Source: Proteobacteria bacterium UBA6503
Lineage (GTDB): Bacteria; Pseudomonadota; Alphaproteobacteria; UBA1280; UBA6503
Assembly (NCBI GenBank): GCA_002436405.1
Contig: DJLZ01000001.1
Coordinates: 558,713 to 622,712, forward strand
Direction of reading: 5' to 3'
Length of the DNA stretch: 64,000 nucleotides
Each line of letters begins with the position of its first letter. Position 1 is the stretch's first letter. Under the pieces are notes generated by a model, which was not told the DNA's origin, made no database searches, and saw only the letters and a program-made list of their open reading frames with translations. Below, in pieces: positions 35,519 to 41,761 of the stretch. Both the position numbers and the translations under genes were made by a program.

Positions 35519-35666
35519 ACTAAATCCATTTTCTTGGACTTGTGTGGTTTTGCGTTAATAAAAGGACATGGGATGTCGTTTTTAGCAAAAGCCCCGTAGA
35601 CTTACCTTTAGGTTAGTCGCAGGGTAAAATACACGTCGCCCTGCGAAAAAGAATTTCCTCATCCCA
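35519..35666. repeat. Dispersed intergenic repeat, copy B
   Basis: Shares ordered blocks with 1196-1290: a start near TAAATCC-TTTTCTTG-GACTTG, the exact 11-mer ATACACGTCGC and AAAAGAATTT followed by ATCCCA. Part of it folds as CGCAGGG/CCCTGCG. It occupies most of the gap after dnaJ. No coding frame or transposase is linked to it. Confidence 0.5.
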
Positions 35667-35689
35667 ACTTCAAAAAATTAGGTGCTCAC

Positions 35690-36232
35690 ATGCCAATTGA
35701 CCTCAAAAAATATTGGAACTGGAAAGAATTCCGTTTTTGGTTTCCACTGGGAGTTGTTCTTGGCGGTGCTCTTTGTGCCGGGGCTCTTAATATCCCCAAA
35801 GAGAACACATGGATTGATTATTGGGGGATGGTTGCTACCTTTTTAGTAGGCCTTGCCGCCGTCTTAATTGCTTGGCGGCAGCTCTTGATGATGCGCCAGG
35901 AGCAAGTGCAGTTTGAATTTGACAAAAAATGGTCTGTTTACAACGACTTAGTCAATCTCCTAGTATACATCCATAGGTGTGTTGAAAAAGGAGTTGATTT
36001 TGATAACCCTCATGAGTTTTCTCTTAATCTTTCTAGTGCCTTACGCAGATACGAACTTATTTTTGGAGAAGGTCTAGGAAAGACTGCAATTAAAATTTCT
36101 GCCAAGGTACTGAATTGTAAAACTATTGATGTTGATGATGCCTTTGAGGTTCTAGATAAAGTGATGACTGACGCAATTGATGAACTTTATGAAGTGACCA
36201 AACCTCATTTCAGAAAAATAAACCTCAAATAA
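35690..36232 (+). CDS. Small membrane protein of unknown function (180 aa)
   Basis: Not recognised. Two hydrophobic helices (about 14-34, FWFPLGVVLGGALCAGALNI, and 43-63, YWGMVATFLVGLAAVLIAWR) are followed by a charged, probably cytoplasmic helical domain (about 65-180; QLLMMRQEQVQFEFDKKW). This layout is common in small anchored proteins of phage or defence loci, but no such neighbour is seen here. Codons are more A+T-rich than in dnaJ, which may indicate recent arrival. A bidirectional terminator follows at once. Confidence 0.65.
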   Translation: MPIDLKKYWNWKEFRFWFPLGVVLGGALCAGALNIPKENTWIDYWGMVATFLVGLAAVLIAWRQLLMMRQEQVQFEFDKKWSVYNDLVNLLVYIHRCVEKGVDFDNPHEFSLNLSSALRRYELIFGEGLGKTAIKISAKVLNCKTIDVDDAFEVLDKVMTDAIDELYEVTKPHFRKINLK

Positions 36233-36268
36233 AAAACGACCCCACCAGAAATGGCGGGGTCTTTTTTC
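36233..36268. terminator. Bidirectional terminator at 36.25 kb
   Basis: AAAAAACGACCCC/GGGGTCTTTTTT folds with a 12-base inner part. It ends the 180-residue membrane-protein gene on + and the 35-codon gene on the minus strand. Confidence 0.85.
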
Positions 36269-36286
36269 GTGATGTAGAACCGGGGT

Positions 36287-36394
36287 TTACGAGCCAGACA
36301 TGAACGTCATGCTCCCCGAGATCGAGCCAGAAATGGAACCCGAAAGGGCGACGTTGTGCTTGGCAGAGCCGGATGTGCGCGTGTACTGCGGCAT
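36287..36394 (-). CDS. 35-residue Gly/Ser-repeat small protein
   Basis: A short frame with all the signals of a real gene: C/T-rich leader, AGGAG eight bases before the ATG, high-G+C codons, and a terminator just after the stop codon. The product begins MPQYTRTSGSAKHN and continues with repeated [SG]-SGSI units (ALSGSISGSISGSM, TFMSGS). The alternating Ser/Gly/Ile pattern suggests a beta-forming or flexible peptide. It has no signal peptide or membrane helix. Function unknown. It carries the same leader type as the tandem unknown families, so it probably belongs with them. Confidence 0.65.
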   Translation of the reverse strand: MPQYTRTSGSAKHNVALSGSISGSISGSMTFMSGS

Positions 36395-36453
36395 AGGAAA
36401 TCTCCTAAAGGTGTGTGTGAGAAAAAGAAAACGAAGGTACTACATTGATAATA
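36395..36453 (-). promoter_or_regulatory. -10 box and polypyrimidine leader of the 35-codon gene
   Basis: On the minus strand TATTAT (36453-36448) is followed by a C/T-rich stretch (about 36437-36411; TTCGTTTTCTTTTTCTC) and then AGGAG before the ATG. No convincing -35 box is seen. Confidence 0.5.
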
Positions 36454-36454
36454 A

Positions 36455-36506
36455 AGTTGTGGGGGCTGTTTGGGGGGATGTAAACCCCCACAACTGACTT
36501 TTTTGG
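36455..36506 (+). terminator. Strong inverted repeat with T run, possible + strand terminator
   Basis: AGTTGTGGGGG (36455-36465) and CCCCCACAACT (36485-36495) pair perfectly over a 19-base loop and are followed by GACTTTTTTGG. It could stop + strand read-through before the converging ahpD gene, or act as an operator or insulator directly behind the 35-codon gene's promoter. Confidence 0.55.
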
Positions 36507-36570
36507 TTTAAAACTGCATATATTGTCAGTTAAAGCCAAAAACTTGGGTTTGTAAGGCTTTCAGAGGCCT

Positions 36571-37113
36571 TTAGGCGGCGTCTTCCATGCTGAGCATAAT
36601 CGCTGCGGCGTTTAATACACTGGCAATACGCACGATGCTTTGCACGCCTTCACGGCTAATGCCATGGTCTTTTACCACTTTATCGTGGGCGTTAATGCAG
36701 TTACCACATTGGCCAATCACTGAAGCGCCTAGGGCAAAAAGCTCGTAGTTTGTACTGTCATGCCCATGGGACTTTGAGGCATTCATACGGATTTTTGCCG
36801 GCATCGTACGGTACGTATCGTCCTTCATCAGGTGGTACGTGGTGTGGTAATAGATGTTGGTCATCCCCATAATGGCGGCGGCAGTTTCGGCCGCTTTAAT
36901 GCCTGTTTCGTCAAGGTGTTCAGCAGCGTCAGCTTTAATGGCTTTAAGCAGCTGTGGGTTACGTAGGGTAATGGCAACGGCCAATGCTGTGCCCCAAATT
37001 TGGGTGGCATCAAGGCCTTGGCTGCCTTCAGGTGTTAGCACGCTTTGGATGCCAAGGCGCACGTCTTTTGCAGTATCAGGCAATTGGCTGATAAGGGTGT
37101 TTGTGTGTTCCAT
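36571..37113 (-). CDS. ahpD: Alkylhydroperoxidase AhpD
   Basis: AhpD is the CxxC reductant that regenerates AhpC using lipoamide-linked electrons. The 180-residue protein has the catalytic motif QCGNCINAHDK, giving C136, C139 and H143, plus E124 in the upstream helix (YELFALG), as in Mycobacterium AhpD. Length and fold match the family. It lies just downstream of ahpC on the same strand, separated by about 190 bases. It probably belongs to the peroxide response with the divergent oxyR. Confidence 0.93.
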   Translation of the reverse strand: MEHTNTLISQLPDTAKDVRLGIQSVLTPEGSQGLDATQIWGTALAVAITLRNPQLLKAIKADAAEHLDETGIKAAETAAAIMGMTNIYYHTTYHLMKDDTYRTMPAKIRMNASKSHGHDSTNYELFALGASVIGQCGNCINAHDKVVKDHGISREGVQSIVRIASVLNAAAIMLSMEDAA

Positions 37114-37140
37114 AGTAAACTCCAGAAAATAGATTATAGC

Positions 37141-37184
37141 GGGGTACCCTTTTTGAGGGTGGGGGGTACTAATAGGGGTACCCC
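37141..37184. repeat. GGGGTACC repeats and hairpin upstream of ahpD
   Basis: GGGGTACCC (37141-37149) can pair with GGGTACCCC (37176-37184), and a third GGGGTAC lies between them at 37164-37170. The block lies 28-71 bases upstream of the ahpD start, in the ahpC-ahpD gap. It may be a terminator-like structure without T run, or a protein-binding site. Confidence 0.5.
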
Positions 37185-37300
37185 ACTATGGGTTCGAGTC
37201 TCGTGGTTTAACAAGCCTCATATGAGCATACGTTGCAGTGTGAGCGTTCGTTACATGGGTAAGTTACGTTATTGCAAAATATGCAGGTTCAGTACTTTAT

Positions 37301-37840
37301 TTATGCGACTTGAATGGTTTCTTGACCTTTTTCCCAGTTACATGGGCATAGTTCGTCTGTTTGCAGACCGTCTAGCACACGTAGAACTTCTTTAGGGTTA
37401 CGGCCAACGCTCATGTCGTTCACGCTTACAAAGCGAATGATGCCATCAGGGTCAACGATGAAGGTGGCACGTAGGGCAACTTCTTCTGTTTTTTCCAAGA
37501 TGCCTAGCTCACGTGAGAGGTCCTTACGGATATCACTTAGCATTGGGATTTGCAGGTCTTTAAGGTCTGCGTGGTCATTGCGCCAAGCAAGGTGCACAAA
37601 TTCGTTGTCGGTGCTTACGCCAAGCACTTGGGCGTCACGGTCTTTAAATTGTTGGGCCATGTCGCTAAAGGCTTTGATTTCGGTGGGGCATACAAAGGTA
37701 AAGTCCTTTGGCCAGAAGAATAGAACTTTCCATTCGCCTGGGTGGCTGTCTTGGTTAAAGTCTTTAAAAGCGTCAGCAGCGTCAGATGACACAACGCCTT
37801 TAAGGTTATAGTCGGGGAATTTATCACCAATGGTAAGCAT
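37301..37840 (-). CDS. ahpC: Alkyl hydroperoxide reductase AhpC (2-Cys peroxiredoxin)
   Basis: AhpC reduces hydrogen peroxide and organic peroxides. The 179-residue protein has the peroxidatic C51 in DFTFVCPTEI. A double C-terminal cysteine motif, DELCPCNW (C165 and C167), is the three-cysteine pattern of AhpC proteins that use AhpD rather than AhpF. This agrees with the neighbouring ahpD. It is divergent from oxyR across a 140-base gap that contains an OxyR-like dyad. Confidence 0.95.
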   Translation of the reverse strand: MLTIGDKFPDYNLKGVVSSDAADAFKDFNQDSHPGEWKVLFFWPKDFTFVCPTEIKAFSDMAQQFKDRDAQVLGVSTDNEFVHLAWRNDHADLKDLQIPMLSDIRKDLSRELGILEKTEEVALRATFIVDPDGIIRFVSVNDMSVGRNPKEVLRVLDGLQTDELCPCNWEKGQETIQVA

Positions 37841-37942
37841 GGTTGGGGCTCCTTAGGGTTTTAAAATTAATCTCGTTGTTGCGATAATTTAAGTATGTGG
37901 TGTGGCGAGCGATAAATCTAATTTATTGTTTTTATAATTATG

Positions 37943-37957
37943 ATAGTATTTACCTAT
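37943..37957. promoter_or_regulatory. OxyR/LysR-type binding dyad
   Basis: ATAG-N7-CTAT (37943-37957), extended to GATAG/CTATC, matches the half-unit of OxyR sites. It lies 24 bases before oxyR and about 100 from ahpC in the shared gap. A full OxyR footprint needs a second unit; only a weak TTAT match is visible upstream. Confidence 0.6.
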
Positions 37958-37980
37958 CGATATTTAAAAGGTGCGTGCTT

Positions 37981-38940
37981 ATGAGCTTAAAAGACTACAA
38001 ATACTTTGTTGCCGTTGCGGAAGAACAGCACTTTGGCCGTGCCGCCACACGCTGTAACGTGAGCCAACCTACTTTATCGGTACAGCTTAAAAAGCTTGAA
38101 GAACAATTGGGTGTTTTGCTGTTTGAGCGTCATCCCCGTCAGGTTGTTTTGACAATGGCAGGCCAAGTGGTACTGGCAAAAGCCCGCCAAATGCTGCGTT
38201 TGGAGCAAGAAATATTGCAACTGGCTCAAGCCGCAACTGACCCACTTTCAGGCCCGCTACGTTTAGGGATTATCCCCACCATTGGCCCATACCTCTTGCC
38301 GCACTTTGTGCCGTACCAAACTCAAGCGGCACCGCAGCTAAAACCCCTACTGACGGAAGCAAAGACCGAAGATCTTTTGCAAATGCTACGTGAAGGGACG
38401 CTGGATGCCGCCGTGCTTGCCTTGCCTTTGGACTATGTGGACGACCTTGCCACAACGCCCCTTTACCAAGAGTTTTTCTATCTGGCTTTGCCAGAAACAC
38501 ACCCGCTTGCCAGTAAAAAGCTACCAACAACACAGGACATCCCGGAGGGGGAGCTGCTATTGCTGACCGAAGGGCACTGCCTGCGTGGTCATGCTTTGGA
38601 CGTTTGCGAGTTTTTGGGTGCGGCTGAAAATGCCAGCCTACGTGCCACCAGCCTTGAAACACTGCGTTATATGGTCATGGCGGGGCAGGGCGTTACGTTA
38701 TTGCCGTCATTAGCACTTGATTGGCCAAATAAAGGCGTTGAGGGCGCAGGCACGCTACCAAGTTGGCCGCATATGGCAATTCGTCCCGTTAAAGGGTCAA
38801 ATATGGACCGTCCAGCCCGTCAGATTGGTGTGGTGTTCCGTTATGGCTATCCGCGTGCTTCTGCCCTTAAAAAGATGTTTTTGGGCTTTGCGTCGCATTT
38901 GATTACCACCCAGCAAGGCCTTGCCGAACTAGATAGCTAA
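37981..38940 (+). CDS. oxyR: Hydrogen peroxide-sensing regulator OxyR
   Basis: A 319-residue LysR-family regulator. The N-terminal helix-turn-helix (LKDYKYFVAVAEEQHFGRAA, then VSQPTLSVQLKKLEE) is followed by a ligand domain carrying the OxyR redox pair C202 and C211 in TEGHCLRGHALDVCEF. Peroxide oxidises these to a disulfide and activates transcription. ATG 37981 with AAAGG upstream fits the family start; an upstream in-frame start at 37897 would lie across the promoter. Divergent from ahpC, its likely target. Confidence 0.95.
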   Translation: MSLKDYKYFVAVAEEQHFGRAATRCNVSQPTLSVQLKKLEEQLGVLLFERHPRQVVLTMAGQVVLAKARQMLRLEQEILQLAQAATDPLSGPLRLGIIPTIGPYLLPHFVPYQTQAAPQLKPLLTEAKTEDLLQMLREGTLDAAVLALPLDYVDDLATTPLYQEFFYLALPETHPLASKKLPTTQDIPEGELLLLTEGHCLRGHALDVCEFLGAAENASLRATSLETLRYMVMAGQGVTLLPSLALDWPNKGVEGAGTLPSWPHMAIRPVKGSNMDRPARQIGVVFRYGYPRASALKKMFLGFASHLITTQQGLAELDS

Positions 38941-38989
38941 ATCACCTGTAAGCATTGCGGCTAACCTTGGCCTAAATGAACGATAAAAG

Positions 38990-39086
38990 TTGATATAAAT
39001 CAACGGCTCAGGTACAGTACGACCTGTAAATTTTCGTTCTTTTCCTTTTTTCCTATTTTTCTCTGTTCCTTATTTGGAGACAACCC
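38990..39086 (+). promoter_or_regulatory. Promoter and polypyrimidine leader of the 39087 gene
   Basis: TTGATA (38990-38995), 17 bases and TACAGT (39013-39018), which ends 69 bases before the ATG, are followed by a C/T tract at about 39031-39070. The ribosome site TTTGGAG precedes the ATG by eight bases. The second hexamer lies inside a small dyad CAGGT/ACCTG. Confidence 0.55.
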
Positions 39087-39539
39087 ATGGCGCAACATAA
39101 CCGCCCCATGAGCGAGGTGCCGCGTGTTCTCTACACCTTCATGACCGAAGATGATGAGACCAAAGCCCTTGTGATCGATCGTGACCTTGACGACCTTGCC
39201 TACTGGTTTGGTGCCGAAGAAGCTTTGCTTTTGCCCGGTACGCCCACTGCGGTGCGAACCTTGCTGTTTAACAACTTGGTTTCGCGCAATGTGCGTGAAG
39301 GTTATAAGCTTTATGCAAACGCGGTGCAGATGCACACCACCAACGACGGCATGTCGTTTTTGGAAGTGAAGCTGACCCTCGAAGGCTACCAGTTTGTGAC
39401 CAACAAACTGCGTGCCATGCAGTCAGCCCAGAAGAAGATCGTTTACAGCACAATGCAAGTTGCGGCCGATAAGCTGTTTGACAGCTTTACGCCGGAACTT
39501 AAAGCAGCGTTGCTGAAGTTGGGCCTGCGCCCAGCTTAA
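39087..39539 (+). CDS. Tandem unknown family, copy 1 (150 aa)
   Basis: Function not recognised. It shares four ordered blocks with the next four genes: PRVLYTF (12-18) followed by ALVIDRDLDDL (27-37); GTPTAVRTLLFNN (51-63); FLEVKLTLEG (91-100); and a C-terminal FTPELKAALLKLGLRP (134-149). The pattern suggests an alternating beta/alpha domain of one fold. There is no signal peptide, cysteine cluster or membrane helix, so the protein is probably cytosolic. It is followed by a hairpin before copy 2. Confidence 0.8.
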   Translation: MAQHNRPMSEVPRVLYTFMTEDDETKALVIDRDLDDLAYWFGAEEALLLPGTPTAVRTLLFNNLVSRNVREGYKLYANAVQMHTTNDGMSFLEVKLTLEGYQFVTNKLRAMQSAQKKIVYSTMQVAADKLFDSFTPELKAALLKLGLRPA

Positions 39540-39550
39540 TTGCTTTACTT

Positions 39551-39586
39551 CCCTCATTAGGTTTTGCCCTAATGGGGGAGGTTTTC
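39551..39586 (+). terminator. Hairpin after copy 1, probable terminator
   Basis: CATTAGG/CCTAATG with outer CCCT/GGGG pairing is followed by GAGGTTTTCTCC. The T run is short, so termination may be partial. The hairpin precedes the C/T-rich leader of copy 2. Confidence 0.55.
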
Positions 39587-39619
39587 TCCTCCGCTTTATT
39601 CTTTATTTGGACAAAAACA

Positions 39620-40090
39620 GTGTCGAAAGATCAAGCGCCTTTGGTGCTATATACCTACGAGAACGAGCGTGACGATATTTGTTCGCTCGTGATTCGTGAT
39701 GATCTTGAAACCGTTCCCAACCCGCTTTCGTGTGACCCGGCGCTTTATGCCCCGCGTACCCCCGAAACAGTGCGAACGCTTTACTACAACAAGATTGCCA
39801 GAATCACCCCAAAGCCTAACGAAGCTCCAGCCCTTATGGCTGAGTTTGTTCGGCTGCATATTATGCCTGATGAAAGCATGTTTCTTGAGGTTCGCCTGAC
39901 CAAGGCGGGGCTTGAGTTCTTGAAAGACTTTCATTTTGATATGGGTGGGTTTGGTTTTCACTCACAGCCTGTGTGTGATTATCGCGAATATAACCCCATC
40001 GAAAAGCTGAGCCGGCAGTGGTATAAAAACCTTTTTACCCCTCGGCTGCGTGATGCCCTTACTTTCTTGGGGCTGAATCCAAAGTTATAA
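39620..40090 (+). CDS. Tandem unknown family, copy 2 (156 aa)
   Basis: Second member of the array, function unknown. Blocks: PLVLYTYENE (7-16) with SLVIRDDLE (22-30), TPETVRTLYYNK (47-58), MFLEVRLTKAG (87-97) and a C-terminal FTPRLRDALTFLGLNP. I start it at GTG 39620 because TTATTTGGA, 19 bases upstream, is the same ribosome-site context as TTATTTGGAG in copy 1. An ATG at 39572 would translate through the upstream hairpin and leader. It has an unusual MGGFGFHSQP segment (about 107-116) not found in copy 1. Confidence 0.75.
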   Translation: MSKDQAPLVLYTYENERDDICSLVIRDDLETVPNPLSCDPALYAPRTPETVRTLYYNKIARITPKPNEAPALMAEFVRLHIMPDESMFLEVRLTKAGLEFLKDFHFDMGGFGFHSQPVCDYREYNPIEKLSRQWYKNLFTPRLRDALTFLGLNPKL

Positions 40091-40144
40091 CTGCTTTGCT
40101 ATTTCTTCTGTTTTCTCTTCCTCTTTATCAACTGGAAACCCAAA

Positions 40145-40618
40145 ATGATCCTGAAAATCTCAGCGCTTTTTGGGATGTTGCCCAAGGTGGTTTACACCTA
40201 CCATAATGAGCATGGCGACCGCCTTGCTTTGGTGATCAAAAATGATCTGGATGATATTCCCAACAAGTATTCCATCAAGCCCGAGATGCTCAACCCTCAG
40301 ACCCCTGAAGCGGTGCGGACGATGCTCTTCAATGAGCTGGCAAACCGCATTCGCCAACGGATGTATGAGCGGCTGACCATCGCGACTCGGGTCATCCTGC
40401 ATACCATGCCTGACGGTGCGCACTTCCTCGAAGTCCAGCTTACGGACCAAGGGAAGACGTACCTTGAAGACTACAACACCAACGAGAGTCACTACTACTC
40501 GTGGACCAGTTACGAACGGTACGACCCCAGCTCGATGAGCGCAGGTCGGTTGTGGGGTCGCTTTACAAAACCCCTTAAAAAGGTTTTGAGCTACCTAGGC
40601 ATGAAACCTGACGCCTAA
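40145..40618 (+). CDS. Tandem unknown family, copy 3 (157 aa)
   Basis: Third member. Blocks: PKVVYTYHNEHG (13-24), LALVIKNDLDDIPN (27-40), LNPQTPEAVRTMLFNEL (49-65), MPDGAHFLEVQLTDQG (88-103) and FTKPLKKVLSYLGMKP at the end. A C/T-rich leader (about 40097-40127) and CTGGAA precede the ATG. Copy 4 starts 18 bases after the stop codon, so copies 3 and 4 are probably one transcript. Function unknown. Confidence 0.78.
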   Translation: MILKISALFGMLPKVVYTYHNEHGDRLALVIKNDLDDIPNKYSIKPEMLNPQTPEAVRTMLFNELANRIRQRMYERLTIATRVILHTMPDGAHFLEVQLTDQGKTYLEDYNTNESHYYSWTSYERYDPSSMSAGRLWGRFTKPLKKVLSYLGMKPDA

Positions 40619-40636
40619 TTAGGCCAAGGAGACTTT

Positions 40637-41080
40637 ATGAGTCAGATAATCCCGTTGGCGGATATCCCTCGTGTGCTCTATCTCTACCAGGATGAGCAGG
40701 GCCAAACTATGGCCATTGCTGTAAAGCAAGACTTGGATAACGCCATGAACTTCACTTCGGTGAAGCGGGCAATGCTGAACCCTCAAACCCCTGAACCTGT
40801 GCGCACCATGCTGTATAACAAGCTCTTTTTCACACGTGAAAAAGGCTTGCAATACGTAAAGCAGGCGCGGCTGCAAACCACCCCTTCGGGGTTGCAGTTC
40901 TTTGAAGTACACCTCACCAAAGCTGGTGCGGATTACGTCAAAGCACGGAATGGGGGCGGCTATATGCAGGCACCAACTTTTTCGGTGTTTGATGTTCATG
41001 CCCCTCGGCCCAGTGGTGCCACCACAAAGCCGAAACCTCAACTTGAGGAAGCACTGAACTACCTTGGCTTAACGCCTTAA
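40637..41080 (+). CDS. Tandem unknown family, copy 4 (147 aa)
   Basis: Fourth member. Blocks: PRVLYLYQDEQG (11-22), MAIAVKQDLDN (25-35), LNPQTPEPVRTMLYNKL (47-63), LQFFEVHLTKAG (86-97) and PQLEEALNYLGLTP at the end. It shares the NPQTPE-PVRTML stretch with copy 3 and is probably its closest relative. It has AAGGAG before the ATG but no C/T leader of its own, consistent with cotranscription with copy 3. A strong terminator follows. Function unknown. Confidence 0.78.
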   Translation: MSQIIPLADIPRVLYLYQDEQGQTMAIAVKQDLDNAMNFTSVKRAMLNPQTPEPVRTMLYNKLFFTREKGLQYVKQARLQTTPSGLQFFEVHLTKAGADYVKARNGGGYMQAPTFSVFDVHAPRPSGATTKPKPQLEEALNYLGLTP

Positions 41081-41103
41081 GGGTCTCGCCCGCACATTTA
41101 ACG

Positions 41104-41136
41104 AAAGCCCTCCATGAATTTGGAGGGCTTTTTTAC
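41104..41136 (+). terminator. Terminator after copy 4
   Basis: AGCCCTCCA/TGGAGGGCT with a six-base loop is followed by TTTTTTA, 24 bases after the copy 4 stop codon. It overlaps the start of the promoter region for copy 5. Confidence 0.92.
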
Positions 41137-41244
41137 TTGTAAATAATCCTTGAAAGGCATAAAACCCTCCCCACAATAGGGTTTGTCCTTATCATCTTTT
41201 CTTTAACGTTTCCTAAATTCATCCCACATCTCTCTGGAGGAGAT
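41137..41244 (+). promoter_or_regulatory. Promoter-like boxes and C/T-rich leader of copy 5
   Basis: TTGTAA (41137-41142), 17 bases and TAAAAC (41160-41165) are followed by a small dyad AACCCT/AGGGTT, a pyrimidine-rich leader (about 41182-41236) and a strong GGAGGAGA site before the ATG. Confidence 0.5.
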
Positions 41245-41718
41245 ATGAAATCATCACATGCAATCCCAGCTGTGCAAAAACCTGCCTACCCACGCCTTTT
41301 ATTTATTTACAAAGACGCTGATGGCATTACCCAAGCATTTGCGATTAACGGCACCCTAGCCTACTTCCCAAATGATCTTGATAAACCAGCTGCTTCAGCA
41401 TCCGATGCTGATTTAACCTCGTACCTTAATGGCTACCTTGCGCAAAACACTGCGGCAAAGCCAAATAGCTACGTTGAAAAAATCGTCCGCCATGAAACAC
41501 CCTATGTTGACTACCTTGAGGTTCACCTCACAGGTTTAGGCACTTCAGGCGTACGCAATGTGTATGGCGTTAATAGCCATCGTGAGCTTCCAACTTACAC
41601 CACCTTCAGCCCCACAAAGGCTGAGTCGGCAAGTGTATTACGTTGGCTCGCAAACGATATGCTTACAGCGCTGCACCACAGCAAGCTGACCCATGCCAGC
41701 CAATATGGTAAGCAATAA
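41245..41718 (+). CDS. Tandem unknown family, copy 5, divergent (157 aa)
   Basis: Most divergent member. It keeps PRLLFIYKDADG (16-27), an AFAINGTLAYFPNDL segment and YLEVHLTGLG (90-99), but the VRTML block is replaced by DLTSYLNGYLAQ and the end by VLRWLANDMLTALHHS. Its codons look like those of the housekeeping genes (CTT, GCA, CAA), unlike copies 1-4. It may be the older resident copy, or one adapted to the host genome for longer. Function unknown. Confidence 0.72.
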   Translation: MKSSHAIPAVQKPAYPRLLFIYKDADGITQAFAINGTLAYFPNDLDKPAASASDADLTSYLNGYLAQNTAAKPNSYVEKIVRHETPYVDYLEVHLTGLGTSGVRNVYGVNSHRELPTYTTFSPTKAESASVLRWLANDMLTALHHSKLTHASQYGKQ

Positions 41719-41724
41719 CGAAAC

Positions 41725-41750
41725 AACCCCGCCATCGGCGGGGTTTTCGT
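41725..41750. terminator. Bidirectional terminator between copy 5 and nth
   Basis: AACCCCGCC/GGCGGGGTT with loop ATC lies between converging genes. The T run on + is short (TTTTCG); the minus side reads TTGTTTCG. Confidence 0.8.
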
Positions 41751-41761
41751 GTTGTAAAGGC

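Noticed and set aside
37186..37207. GGGTTCGAGTCTCG resembles the T-arm of a tRNA
   Set aside because: No matching acceptor, D-arm or anticodon arm can be drawn in the 60 bases upstream, and the T-stem needs several G-T pairs.
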